Below are positions 25,047-34,350 of a DNA stretch of 64,000 nucleotides, in pieces; positions within the stretch are counted from its first letter, which is position 1, and each line of letters opens with the position of its first letter. The DNA lies in NCBI RefSeq assembly GCF_049199905.1, contig NZ_JBLZPK010000044.1:87218-151217 (forward strand). Direction: 5' to 3'. Source of the DNA: Shinella sp032095155. Lineage in GTDB: Bacteria > Pseudomonadota > Alphaproteobacteria > Rhizobiales > Rhizobiaceae. The position numbers and the translations under genes were made by a program. The notes under the pieces were generated by a model. The model did no database searches. It was not told the origin of the DNA and worked only from the letters and a program-made list of their open reading frames with translations.

Positions 25047-26495
25047 ATGAACCAGCCGGATGTGCTCCTGCGCAATGTGACGGCGCTGACCGTCGACGAG
25101 GAACGCCGTGTCATCGAAGGCGCCTGGATCGCTGTTGCGGGCGACCGCATCGTCGGGATCGGTTCTAAGGAGGATGAACCGCCGGAGGGCGCGAAGGAGG
25201 TCATCGACGGCACCGGCATGGTCGCCATGCCGGGCCTCATCGATTGCCATTCCCATGCCGGCCACGGCCTCATCCGCGCGGCCGGTTACGGTGACGTCGA
25301 CCGCTGGACCGAGGTTTGCGAGGGCGTCTATGCCCAGGGCTCGACACCGGATTTCTGGCGGACGGAAGCGCAGCTCACCATGCTTGAGCGGTTGATGGCC
25401 GGCGTGACGACGGGCATGACGCTGCTCGGCGGCGGGGCCGATATCATGCGCACCGACGACCCGGCCTTCGGCGACGCCCATTGCGGCGCGACCGCGCAAT
25501 CGGGCCTTCGCACCATTCTCGCCGTCGGCCCCCGCCGTCCGCCGTTTCCGCGCAGCTTCCGCCGTTTCGACGACGGGCCGGTGCGCGATGTCGCCGTCAC
25601 GTTCCAGCAGCAACTCGACGTCAGCGAAGACCTCATCACGCGCTGGAACGATGTGCTCGGCCGCGGCACCGGTGTCTGCCTGATGATGCCGGTCTATAAT
25701 GCAAAGCAGATCGAGGATCCGGCCGACCGCCGGGAGATTGCCGCCATGGGCGAGGCCATCATGGCATTGCGCGAGCGGCTGGGCGTGCTCTTCACCCAGG
25801 ACGGCCATCGTGAGGGCTCGATCGCGCTCGCCCGTGATTTCGGTTTGCTCGGTCGTTTCGCGCTGCTCGGCCACAGCGTGGACCTGACGCCCGAGGATTT
25901 TGCGGCCTTGAAGGAGACCGGCGCCTCCATCATCCACAATCCGAGCGCCATCATGTCGATCTATGGCCGCTGCCCCGTGCCGGAACTGCTTGATGCCGGC
26001 ATCAATGTCTGCATCGCCTCGGATGCGTCCGCGCCGGATCGCGGCTACGACATGTTCCGGCATATGACACAGGCGATGCACTATCATCGCCGCCATTTCC
26101 GCGATCCCGCCTATCTGCCGCCGGGCAAGGCGATCGAGCTGGTGACGATCGATGCCGCCCGGGCGTTGGGACTGGAGCATGAGATCGGCTCGCTGGAGGT
26201 CGGCAAGAAAGCGGATATCGTGCTGGTCGATATGCGCAAGCCCCATCTCTATCCGCCGGGTATGCCGGTGCTGCGCATCGCGCATTTCGCCAATGCCGCC
26301 GACGTGGATACGGTGATGGTCAATGGACGCGTGTTGATGCGTGGTCGCAAGGTTGCGCATCTGAACACGCAGGACATTCTGGAAAATGCGGCCGTGGAGC
26401 AGCGCAAGGCTTTCGAGCGGGCCGGGCTGGAAGACTGCCTTTCCGAGCCGACCGGCTACTGGCGCAACACGCGCTACGAGTCCGTCGCGCCCTGA
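25047..26495 (+). CDS. amidohydrolase-superfamily deaminase/hydrolase (second copy)
   Basis: 482 residues starting MNQPDVLLRNVTALTVDEE, after GAAGGGA. An in-frame ATG at 25029 is less well placed. Metal residues lie in GLIDCHSHAGHGLI (HxH near 71), FTQDGHREGS, LLGHSVDLTPEDF and IASDASAPDRGYDMFR. The family includes TrzA/TrzN, AtzB, guanine deaminase and SAH deaminase. It differs clearly from the 19531-20976 enzyme, so the two probably perform different steps. The position of the usual third-histidine segment (TQDGHRE) is slightly unusual. The gene ends in a strong terminator. Confidence 0.88.
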   Translation: MNQPDVLLRNVTALTVDEERRVIEGAWIAVAGDRIVGIGSKEDEPPEGAKEVIDGTGMVAMPGLIDCHSHAGHGLIRAAGYGDVDRWTEVCEGVYAQGSTPDFWRTEAQLTMLERLMAGVTTGMTLLGGGADIMRTDDPAFGDAHCGATAQSGLRTILAVGPRRPPFPRSFRRFDDGPVRDVAVTFQQQLDVSEDLITRWNDVLGRGTGVCLMMPVYNAKQIEDPADRREIAAMGEAIMALRERLGVLFTQDGHREGSIALARDFGLLGRFALLGHSVDLTPEDFAALKETGASIIHNPSAIMSIYGRCPVPELLDAGINVCIASDASAPDRGYDMFRHMTQAMHYHRRHFRDPAYLPPGKAIELVTIDAARALGLEHEIGSLEVGKKADIVLVDMRKPHLYPPGMPVLRIAHFANAADVDTVMVNGRVLMRGRKVAHLNTQDILENAAVEQRKAFERAGLEDCLSEPTGYWRNTRYESVAP

Positions 26496-26503
26496 TCGGA
26501 GAA

Positions 26504-26531
26504 CGGGGCGGCCGAAGCCGCCCCGCCTTTT
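26504..26531. terminator. rho-independent terminator
   Basis: Perfect 9-bp GC stem (26504-26512 with 26517-26525) around a CGAA tetraloop, then CC and TTTT. It separates the convergent amidohydrolase and RTX genes. Confidence 0.85.
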
Positions 26532-26549
26532 CTCATAGGATGTCCTGTC

Positions 26550-28877
26550 TTACAGGATGAAATCGCCCTTGACGAAGTCGATGGTCTTGTCGAGACGGAC
26601 CGAGAAATCGGCGACGCCGTCGCCGTTCACGTCACCATAGAGAAAAGTGTCGCCGTCGCTGTTCACGTAGCGAAGCTGGCCGGCCGATTTGGTGAAGGCC
26701 TTTTCGCCGATGAAGGTGAAGGCGTCGTTCGTGCTTGTCGATGCGCGCGCGTCGATGCCCGAAAGATCGATCCTGTCGCCCTGGCTCTGCGAGAAGTCGT
26801 AGATCATGTCGCGGACGGTCGTCGTGCTGTCCTTGTAGCTCGTGAAGACGAAGCGGTCGGCGCCTGCGCCGCCATAGAGCTTGTCGGCGCCGCCGCCGCC
26901 ATAGATCTGGTCGTTGCCGGCGCCGCCGTTGATGATGTTGGCAGCACCGTTGCCCTCAAGCCGGTCGGCATAGGCCGAGCCGATCAGGTTTTCGATTGCG
27001 GAATAGGTGTCGCCCTTGGCATCACCGGTGTTGGAGGTCGGCTTGGCGAAGCTTGCCACGACGCCCGCCTTGGCATCCGCATAAGAGGCGGCGTCGCTTC
27101 CGTTGCCGCCGTAGAGCTTGTCTGCACCGGCACCGCCGATGAGAACGTCGTTTCCGTCCTCGCCGTAGAGCTGGTCGTTGCCGGCGCCGCCGCTGAGGCG
27201 GTTTGCAGCACCGTTGCCTTGCAGCTTGTCGCTGAAGGCCGAGCCGATGAGCCACTCGATGGAGGAATAGGCGTCACCCTTTGCCTCGCCGGTGTTCGCC
27301 GTGGGTTTGAGGAGGCTCGCAACGACGCCGCTGGTCGCGTTCTGATAGGAGGCCGTATCGGTGCCGCTTCCGCCATAGAGCTTGTCGGCGCCGGCTCCGC
27401 CATTCAGCACGTCATTGCCGCCGGCTCCGTTGAGGATGTCATTTCCCGCATAGCCGTAAATCGTGGTGTTGTTTTCGCCGCCCTTGATGGAATCGGAGCC
27501 CGCCGTACCCTTCTGGACGGCCTCGTTGGAGATGGCGGTGAGAATGAAGTCACCCTTGGTGGAAGACGAGTAACCGGCGACGTCGAGGAAGACCTTGCCG
27601 GAGCTGGTCGCCTTGAATTCGATAAGAGCGGACGCGTCCGCATCCGAGATGATGACATTGCCGTTTGCGTCGCGCAGGATCAGTTTGAGGCCGCTCGCCG
27701 CCGCCGTACCCGTGCCGCTTGCTGTGAACGTGTAGGTGACGCCGGCCTTGGCGGTGAAGCCGTACCAGTCGCTGTCGGCTTGCACGTCGATCTTGCCGCC
27801 GATCGTCCGGCCGGCGAGAATGCTGTGGGTCGTCTTGACGTTGTTGAAGACGGTGTCGAGGCTGGGGTTGGAAACGATGTATTTGCCGATATCGCTGGAG
27901 TCGGTCACCTCAAGGAAATAAGTGCCGCTGGTCTTGGCGGTGAAGGTGACGAGGCCAGTGGCCGAGGAGTAGTTTACGCTGCCGGCGATCTTGTTGCCAT
28001 TCGCGTCGCGCAGATAGATATCGCCGTCCGGAAGGCCCGATGTGCCCGTGCCGGTGACTTCGAAAGCGTAGCTGATGCCGGCCTTCAGCGCGACCTTGAA
28101 CCAGTCGGAATCCCCCTTCACATCGATCGCGCTGGTGATCTTGGCGCCAGTGGCAAGCGTGGTGGTGGTCGCCGTGTTGCGCAGGATCGTGTCGTTGCCG
28201 AGCCATTTCAGGCTGTAGTTTCCGGTGTCGTTGCTGTCGCGCACCTCGACGAAATAGGTGCCTGACTGCAGGGCGGCGTAGACGATCGACATGCTGGTGT
28301 TGGAATAGTTGATGCCATCCACCAGGACGTTGCCATTGGCATCGCGCAGCGTGATATCCGGATCGGGCAGTGAGGAACCGGAGCCGTCGCCGGAGGCGGT
28401 GAAGCCGTAGTCGAGGCCTGCCTTCAGGCTGATCTTGAACCAGTCGGAATCGCCGGCGACATCCATTGCGCTCTTGACCGTCTGGCCGATGGAAAGCGTG
28501 GCCGACGTGTTGACGTCGCGGCGGATCGTGTCGTTGCCGAGCCAGGTGAGGATGTAGTTGCCAATGTCGCTGCCGTTATCCTTGACGCCGACGAAGTAGG
28601 TGCCGCCGGCAAGGGCCGAGAAGCTGATCGTCACCGTGCTGGAGGAATAGTTCGTTTCGCCTTTGAGGTAATTGCCGTTGGCGTCGTAGAGATAGAGATC
28701 CGGATCGGGCATGGACGAACCGGAGCCGTCGCCGGAAAGGCGGAAGCCGTAGTCGAGCCCCGCGGAAAAGGCGGCCTTGTACCAGTCGGCGTCGCCGGAG
28801 GCGGTCAGGTTGTTCTTGATGACCTGGCCAGTGCTGATCGTTGCGTTCGTCGATGTGTCGCCGGGAATGGTGGACAT
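26550..28877 (-). CDS. secreted multi-domain protein: four PPC-like domains plus RTX calcium-binding repeats
   Basis: 775 residues, no N-terminal signal peptide. Residues about 10-430 contain four tandem modules of about 105 residues, each with GDSDWFKxxLKAGxxYxFxxSG, LRDANGNxI and SGTYFxEVxDSxDIGNY, the bacterial pre-peptidase (PPC) fold. Residues about 455-640 carry glycine-rich GGxGxD nonapeptides in three blocks, and the end (DMIYDFSQSQGDRIDLSGIDA) is the serralysin-type C-terminal secretion region. No protease domain (HExxH) is present. Such proteins leave through type I secretion and fold on calcium, so this is probably an adhesin or matrix protein. No type I secretion gene is in the window. 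GAGGAG precedes the start. Confidence 0.85.
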   Translation of the reverse strand: MSTIPGDTSTNATISTGQVIKNNLTASGDADWYKAAFSAGLDYGFRLSGDGSGSSMPDPDLYLYDANGNYLKGETNYSSSTVTISFSALAGGTYFVGVKDNGSDIGNYILTWLGNDTIRRDVNTSATLSIGQTVKSAMDVAGDSDWFKISLKAGLDYGFTASGDGSGSSLPDPDITLRDANGNVLVDGINYSNTSMSIVYAALQSGTYFVEVRDSNDTGNYSLKWLGNDTILRNTATTTTLATGAKITSAIDVKGDSDWFKVALKAGISYAFEVTGTGTSGLPDGDIYLRDANGNKIAGSVNYSSATGLVTFTAKTSGTYFLEVTDSSDIGKYIVSNPSLDTVFNNVKTTHSILAGRTIGGKIDVQADSDWYGFTAKAGVTYTFTASGTGTAAASGLKLILRDANGNVIISDADASALIEFKATSSGKVFLDVAGYSSSTKGDFILTAISNEAVQKGTAGSDSIKGGENNTTIYGYAGNDILNGAGGNDVLNGGAGADKLYGGSGTDTASYQNATSGVVASLLKPTANTGEAKGDAYSSIEWLIGSAFSDKLQGNGAANRLSGGAGNDQLYGEDGNDVLIGGAGADKLYGGNGSDAASYADAKAGVVASFAKPTSNTGDAKGDTYSAIENLIGSAYADRLEGNGAANIINGGAGNDQIYGGGGADKLYGGAGADRFVFTSYKDSTTTVRDMIYDFSQSQGDRIDLSGIDARASTSTNDAFTFIGEKAFTKSAGQLRYVNSDGDTFLYGDVNGDGVADFSVRLDKTIDFVKGDFIL

Positions 28878-29158
28878 ATGAACTCCTCAAATCAATAGGG
28901 GATTCTGCATGGCAGCGGCGGGCTTCGGCGCCCGTCCGTGGCAGCGGAGCGGCGAGGCTCGTCCGACGCAGCCGTGCGCCGCCCATCGCCGATCATCGAA
29001 TCTCGTTCGCTTCCGCCGCGTCCGGGAAAGAACATGGCGGGCAGCGCCGATGGAGCGAATTTCTGCGAACGGCCCTGCTGCGGCGACGAGCGTCTATCGA
29101 CAGGCGCGGCAATCGGCGGAATAGTCCTGATTGAACAAGGGCGGTTGCGAGGGATGGA

Positions 29159-30268
29159 ATGGCCAGTTTAGCCGAGGCCGGTTTTGGAGCGGTGGCACGC
29201 AAGGAGACCAGGCAAAATCGCGAGGACATGGAGCGGCGCAAGGCCGTCTTCCGTCTCGCCGCTGCCTATTGGGTGGCCGTTTTTCTGTCGACGAGCGTGC
29301 TCTGGGCGGTCGCCGGAACGGACCCGATCGAATCCGCGCCAGGCAAACTCGCCTCGATCGCCTTTGCCCTGGTGCTGACGACGGGCATGACGATGCTGCT
29401 CAAGCGCACACTGTCCTGGCCGCTCTGGCAGCAGGCGATGGCAGCCTTTGCCCTCTCGCTTGCCGCCACGCCGGTTTCGGCCGTCGCCGACTACCTGATC
29501 TATGTCGTATGCGTCTATCCGGCGCCGGCGCCGGTCGATGCCAAGGAATTGGCCTATAGCCTTATCTTCGGCATGTCGCTGTTCTTCGGATGGTGCTGCC
29601 TCTATCTCGTGCTCTGCTACAGCATGGCGCTCGCCGAAGGCGAGCGGCGCATGGCGGCGCTGCGCGAAGAGGCACTATCGGCGCAGATGCGGGCGCTCGC
29701 CTATCAGGTCAATCCGCATTTCCTGTTCAACACGCTGAACGCCATGACCGGGCTCATCGAGGAGGGGGCGAATGCGCATGCGCGCGGCATGGTGCTGAAA
29801 CTCTCCGCCTTCCTGCGCAAGACGCTGACGCTCGACCCGACGCAGGATATCCCGCTCGGCGAGGAGCTGGCGCTTCAGTCGGATTATCTTGCGGTGGAAA
29901 GCACGCGTTTCTCAGACCGGATGAAGGTCTCCTTCGCCGTGGATGACGATGTGCGCGAGATCTGCGTGCCGCCGCTGATCCTTCAGCCGCTTTTCGAGAA
30001 CGCGGTTAAATACGGCGTAGGCGCGACGCGGGGGGCGGTGGAGATCATGCTGCGTGCGGAGCGCCTTGACGATGCCCTGGTCATCACCGTGGAGAACGAT
30101 ACCCCGCCGGCCGACGCGGACGGGATGCCGGCGGGCATGGGCATCGGGCTGCGCAATGTCGCCGACCGCATCGCAGCGCATTTCTCCGGTGCGGCGTCAC
30201 TCTCCAGCGGCTATATCCGCCCCGGCCGCTTCGGTGTGCGCCTCTCGCTGCCGCTTGCGCGTTCATGA
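29159..30268 (+). CDS. sensor histidine kinase of the LytS/AlgZ (His_kinase) family
   Basis: 369 residues. Four membrane helices fill residues 28-165. Then comes the family hallmark VNPHFLFNTLNAMTGLIEEG with the phospho-histidine near 186, and an ATPase domain with LQPLFENAVKYGV and GIGLRNVADRI. The ATG at 29159 (GAGGG upstream) is used. The ATG at 29228 (MERRKAVF) with GAGGAC is an alternative that removes 23 residues. It overlaps the LytTR regulator gene by four bases and is divergent from the PPC/RTX gene and upstream of the cellulose cluster. Confidence 0.88.
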   Translation: MASLAEAGFGAVARKETRQNREDMERRKAVFRLAAAYWVAVFLSTSVLWAVAGTDPIESAPGKLASIAFALVLTTGMTMLLKRTLSWPLWQQAMAAFALSLAATPVSAVADYLIYVVCVYPAPAPVDAKELAYSLIFGMSLFFGWCCLYLVLCYSMALAEGERRMAALREEALSAQMRALAYQVNPHFLFNTLNAMTGLIEEGANAHARGMVLKLSAFLRKTLTLDPTQDIPLGEELALQSDYLAVESTRFSDRMKVSFAVDDDVREICVPPLILQPLFENAVKYGVGATRGAVEIMLRAERLDDALVITVENDTPPADADGMPAGMGIGLRNVADRIAAHFSGAASLSSGYIRPGRFGVRLSLPLARS

Positions 30269-31044
30269 CCGGCGAACGCGAGCTGACCGCTGTTGTCGTT
30301 GATGACGAGCCGATCGCGCGCCGGCGGCTCGTCCGCCTGCTTGCCACCATCGGCGGCGTACAGGTGGTGGCCGAGGCCGGCGACGTCACGGAGGCGGTCG
30401 AGGCGGCGCGCCGGCACCGGCCGGACCTTCTGCTGCTGGATATTCGCATGCCGGGCGGCGATGGCTTCGACGTGGTCGATGCCCTGCGGGATGCACCGCC
30501 CGCCATCGTCTTCGTCACCGCCTTCGGCCATTATGCGCTTCCGGCCTTCGCCGCCGATGCCGTCGACTATCTGACGAAACCGGTGGAGGAGGAGCGGCTG
30601 GCTGCTTCGCTCCTGCGCGTGCGCCAGCGCCTCGAGACCCGCAATGCCGCCGAGCGGCTGGCGGAGATGACGGCGGCGTTCGATGTCTTGCGCAAGGCGA
30701 TGCGTCAGGAGCAGGCGGGCCTGCCGCCGTTCTGGGTGCGCTCGCGCGGACGGCTGGTGCGGGTTTCGGCAGGGGGCGTCACCCGTATCGATGCCGAGCG
30801 GGACTATGCGCGCCTCTATGCCGACGGAGAAACCTATCTGCTCGACGAGACGCTCGCCTCGCTCGAAAGCCGGCTGCCGGCCGAACAGTTCATCCGCGTC
30901 CACCGATCCACGATCCTGCGCTTGGAGGCCATCAAGGGCTTTCGGCGCGGCCGCCATGGTTCCTGGTCGGCGGAACTTCTTGATGGCAGCGAGGTCCGCA
31001 TCGGCCGCAGCTATCTGTCCTGCATGAAGCTCGTCGGCCTTTAG
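30265..31044 (+). CDS. LytTR-family response regulator
   Basis: 259 residues. Receiver domain 8-125 with D13-D14, phospho-acceptor D59 (LLLDIRMPGGDGF) and K in YLTKPVEEE. LytTR DNA-binding domain 150-255 (VTRIDAERDYARLYADGETY, then LLDETLASLE and RVHRSTILRLEAI). These regulators typically control extracellular polymers and surface proteins. The context points to the PPC/RTX gene and the bcs genes as targets, though no clear direct-repeat LytTR site was identified. Confidence 0.9.
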   Translation: MTGERELTAVVVDDEPIARRRLVRLLATIGGVQVVAEAGDVTEAVEAARRHRPDLLLLDIRMPGGDGFDVVDALRDAPPAIVFVTAFGHYALPAFAADAVDYLTKPVEEERLAASLLRVRQRLETRNAAERLAEMTAAFDVLRKAMRQEQAGLPPFWVRSRGRLVRVSAGGVTRIDAERDYARLYADGETYLLDETLASLESRLPAEQFIRVHRSTILRLEAIKGFRRGRHGSWSAELLDGSEVRIGRSYLSCMKLVGL

Positions 31045-31112
31045 GGCGGATTGCCGGCATGTGGTGGGATCTGGGGATTCCTATTCGGCGCCCGTCGAAA
31101 TATGAGTGATCC

Positions 31113-32093
31113 ATGGATGATTCGGCAGCGATTCGTTTTTTCGGCCGCGGCGGCGGCGCGTTTCGGATGGGCTCCCTGTTGGCGACGGTCGCCATCGGGT
31201 TGCTTGGCGGTTGCGCTGCGCGGCCAGGCGCGGGCGTCGCGACGCTTTCCTCGACGGTCCCGACGGCAAGCGCGCTGGTTCTGCCCGCGCCCGGCACGCT
31301 GTCCATCGTCAGCGTGATCCAGCGCCAATACACCAATGCCATCGAGCAGCAGATCGCGCTGTCCACCTCGGCCTCGACATCGGGCCAGAATTTCATCAGC
31401 ATCCAGGCCTTCGGCCCTGCCGAAACGGTTGCGATGCCCGCCGGCGGGCTGGCCTTCAAACCTGTGCGCCATTCGGCAATCCAGGCGGAAATCCGCGCCT
31501 ATGTGCCCGGTGGTCGGCTGACGATCTCCAGCAATTTCGTGCGCAACACCTATGGCCCCTTCGGCTATGCCTATGGTCCCGGCGCCGGCGATGACGGTTG
31601 CCTCTATGGCTGGCAGCAAATCCGCTCGGACGAGGCCGACCGCAACCTTCTAAACAGTTTCGGCATGCTCCAGATTCGCCTGCGCGTCTGCCAGGCGGGG
31701 GCAAGCGAGAAGGAGCTGGTCGAGTTGATGTACGGCTACACCGTCACCGGCGGTTTTTCCGGCGCGACCTGGAACCCCCACGGCACGCCGGCGGCTGTCG
31801 ATGCCGAGGTCGGCGGCGGCAAGCCGCTGCGCGTGGCGATCGACGAGCCGCGGCGCACCGCGGTCAGCGTCGAGACGATCGAAAAGGCGCCCGTCAGCCG
31901 GCGCGCTGCCGAAACCAGACCTGTTGTCGCCCGGCGTACGGAGCAGGTGGTGGCCAAGGATATGGTGGTGGTCCCGTCGCCCACCGGCGGCGCGAACACC
32001 ACGACGACAACGGCAGGCGCGGGGGAAGATGCAATCGTCGTGCCGTCACCCGTATGCGTTACGGGCGCATCGGGTTCGGCAACCTGTAATTGA
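31113..32093 (+). CDS. bcsN: cellulose biosynthesis protein BcsN (lipoprotein)
   Basis: 326 residues from the ATG at 31113. An internal ATG at 31167 (MGSLLATVAIGLLGGC) gives a cleaner lipoprotein signal with the lipobox LGGC, and neither has a strong ribosome-binding site. The body (SVIQRQYTNAIEQQIALST, ISSNFVRNTYGPFGYAYGP and CLYGWQQI) matches BcsN of alphaproteobacteria, a poorly understood factor always found beside bcsA. Probably anchored in the outer membrane facing the periplasm. The C-terminal 90 residues are low-complexity. Confidence 0.85.
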   Translation: MDDSAAIRFFGRGGGAFRMGSLLATVAIGLLGGCAARPGAGVATLSSTVPTASALVLPAPGTLSIVSVIQRQYTNAIEQQIALSTSASTSGQNFISIQAFGPAETVAMPAGGLAFKPVRHSAIQAEIRAYVPGGRLTISSNFVRNTYGPFGYAYGPGAGDDGCLYGWQQIRSDEADRNLLNSFGMLQIRLRVCQAGASEKELVELMYGYTVTGGFSGATWNPHGTPAAVDAEVGGGKPLRVAIDEPRRTAVSVETIEKAPVSRRAAETRPVVARRTEQVVAKDMVVVPSPTGGANTTTTTAGAGEDAIVVPSPVCVTGASGSATCN

Positions 32094-32178
32094 CAAAGCG
32101 GTCGCCCAGCCTAATTTTTCCTTAACGTAATGGTGCATAAGGTCCGGGCTGGAACGCTATGATGGCGAAGGGCGGCGC

Positions 32179-34350
32179 ATGAGACATACTGGCACGATCA
32201 TCCTGTGGGCGTTTGTCTCTGCCCTCGTGATCCTCGTCATCACGCTGCCGATCAATCTGCAGACCCAGCTGATCGCCAGTATCGCGGTCGTCACCCTCAT
32301 GGCCGTGATCAAGGTGCTCAGGGCGGAAGGCATCTGGCGGCTGATCGCGCTTGCCTTCGGCACCGCCGTGGTGCTGCGCTATGTCTACTGGCGCACGACG
32401 AGCACGCTACCGCCGCTGAACCAGCTGGAAAATTTCATTCCCGGCTTCCTGCTCTATCTCGCCGAGATGTATAGCGTCATGATGCTGGCGCTCAGCCTCT
32501 TCGTGGTTGCGATGCCGCTGCCGCCGCGCAAGGGCCGCAGGGCCGAGGAGGAGCGGCTGCCTTCGGTCGACGTGTTCGTGCCGAGCTACAACGAGGATGT
32601 CGGCCTGCTCGCCAACACGCTCGCCGCCGCCAAGGCGATGGACTATCCGGCCGACAAGCTGACCATCTGGCTGCTCGACGACGGCGGCACGGAGCAGAAG
32701 CGCAATGCCGCTGCCGTGATCGAGGCGCAGACCGCCGAAGCGCGGCACCGCGAATTGCAGGACCTTTGCCGCGATCTCGGCGTCAACTACCTGACGCGCG
32801 CCCGCAACGAGCATGCCAAGGCCGGCAATATGAACAACGGCATGCAGCATTCGACGGGCGAACTCATCGCCATCTTCGATGCCGACCATGCGCCTGCCCG
32901 CGACTTCTTGCGCGAGACGGTCGGGTTCTTTGCGGATGATCCCAAACTTTTCCTTGTCCAGACACCGCATTTTTTCCTCAATCCCGATCCGCTGGAGCGT
33001 AACCTGCGCACCTTCGAAAAGATGCCGAGTGAGAATGAGATGTTCTACGGCATCATCCAGCGCGGCCTCGACAAGTGGAACGCCTCGTTCTTCTGCGGCT
33101 CGGCCGCGGTGTTGAGGCGCACCGCGCTCAACGAGGCCGGCGGCTTTTCCGGCCTGTCGATCACCGAGGACTGCGAAACGGCGCTGTCGCTGCATTCGCG
33201 AGGCTGGAACAGCGTCTATGTCGACAAGCCGCTGATCGCCGGCCTCCAGCCTGCGACCTTTGCCAGCTTCATCGGCCAGCGCAGCCGCTGGGCGCAGGGC
33301 ATGATGCAGATCCTGCGTTTCCGTTTTCCGCTCTTCAAGGGCGGGCTCTCGGTGCCGCAGCGGCTTTGCTACATGTCGTCCATGCTGTTCTGGCTGTTTC
33401 CGTTCCCGCGCACGATCTTCCTCGTCGCGCCGCTTTTCTATCTCTTCTTCGATCTGGAAATCTTCACGGCTTCCGGCGGCGAGTTTCTGGGCTACACGCT
33501 CGCCTATATGCTCGTGAACCTGATGATGCAGAACTATCTCTACGGTTCGTTCCGCTGGCCGTGGATATCCGAGCTCTATGAATATGTGCAGAGTGTGCAC
33601 CTGTTGCCGGCCGTCGTCTCCGTGATGCTCAATCCGACCAAGCCGACCTTCAAGGTGACGGCGAAGGACGAGTCGATCAGTGTCTCACGCCTGTCGGAAA
33701 TCAGCCGGCCGTTCTTCGTCATTTTCGGCGTGCTGTTCATCGCCTTCCTAATGAGTATCTACCGGTTCTATGCCGAACCCTACAAGGCGGACGTCACCTT
33801 CGTCGTCGGGGCCTGGAACCTGCTCAACCTGCTGATTGCCGGCTGCGCGCTCGGCGTTGTGTCCGAACGCAGCGAGAAGGCGTCGAGCCGGCGTGTGACG
33901 GTCAAGCGCCGCTGCACCTTCGTGCTCGACGGGCGCGACTATCCCTCGACGCTGGAAAACGTCTCTGCCAACGGTGCGCGCGTGCAGGTCTTCGGACTGG
34001 AGACGCAGGTCGAGGCGAATGCGCGCGGCTATCTGCGCTTCACGCCCTCGGGTGCGACGGAGGAGGAATCGCTGCCCGTCGAAGTGCGCAATGTCGAAAG
34101 CCTCGGCAGCGTTCTGGCCGTCGGCTGCCGTTTCATGCCGGAGGTGGCGCGCCACCATTCGCTCGTCGCTGACCTCATCTTCGCCAATTCCAACCAGTGG
34201 AGCGATTTCCAGGTTTCGCGCCGTTACAATCCCGGCCTTTTCCGCGGCACCCTCTGGTTCCTCGGCATCGCCGCCTACCAGACGAGCCGCGGGCTTATCT
34301 ATTTCGTTCGCAGCTTCGGCGGCGAACGCAAGAAGGAGCGCGCGTCGTGA
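32179..34350 (+). CDS. bcsA: cellulose synthase catalytic subunit BcsA
   Basis: 723 residues. Family-2 glycosyltransferase core: VFVPSYNED near 132, LLDDGG near 166, FDADHAP near 233, the TED catalytic base (ITEDCETAL) near 327 and QRSRWAQGMMQ (QxxRW) near 366. About four membrane helices lie before and after. A C-terminal PilZ-type region begins near 565. It polymerises UDP-glucose to beta-1,4-glucan and extrudes it through the membrane with BcsB, whose GTG start overlaps its stop. The PilZ motifs look degenerate (see findings). Confidence 0.95.
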   Translation: MRHTGTIILWAFVSALVILVITLPINLQTQLIASIAVVTLMAVIKVLRAEGIWRLIALAFGTAVVLRYVYWRTTSTLPPLNQLENFIPGFLLYLAEMYSVMMLALSLFVVAMPLPPRKGRRAEEERLPSVDVFVPSYNEDVGLLANTLAAAKAMDYPADKLTIWLLDDGGTEQKRNAAAVIEAQTAEARHRELQDLCRDLGVNYLTRARNEHAKAGNMNNGMQHSTGELIAIFDADHAPARDFLRETVGFFADDPKLFLVQTPHFFLNPDPLERNLRTFEKMPSENEMFYGIIQRGLDKWNASFFCGSAAVLRRTALNEAGGFSGLSITEDCETALSLHSRGWNSVYVDKPLIAGLQPATFASFIGQRSRWAQGMMQILRFRFPLFKGGLSVPQRLCYMSSMLFWLFPFPRTIFLVAPLFYLFFDLEIFTASGGEFLGYTLAYMLVNLMMQNYLYGSFRWPWISELYEYVQSVHLLPAVVSVMLNPTKPTFKVTAKDESISVSRLSEISRPFFVIFGVLFIAFLMSIYRFYAEPYKADVTFVVGAWNLLNLLIAGCALGVVSERSEKASSRRVTVKRRCTFVLDGRDYPSTLENVSANGARVQVFGLETQVEANARGYLRFTPSGATEEESLPVEVRNVESLGSVLAVGCRFMPEVARHHSLVADLIFANSNQWSDFQVSRRYNPGLFRGTLWFLGIAAYQTSRGLIYFVRSFGGERKKERAS

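Noticed and set aside
26550..28877. RTX toxin or metalloprotease
   Set aside because: The C-terminal region is serralysin-like but there is no HExxH zinc motif and no pore-forming or acyltransferase context, so only a secreted calcium-binding protein is supported.
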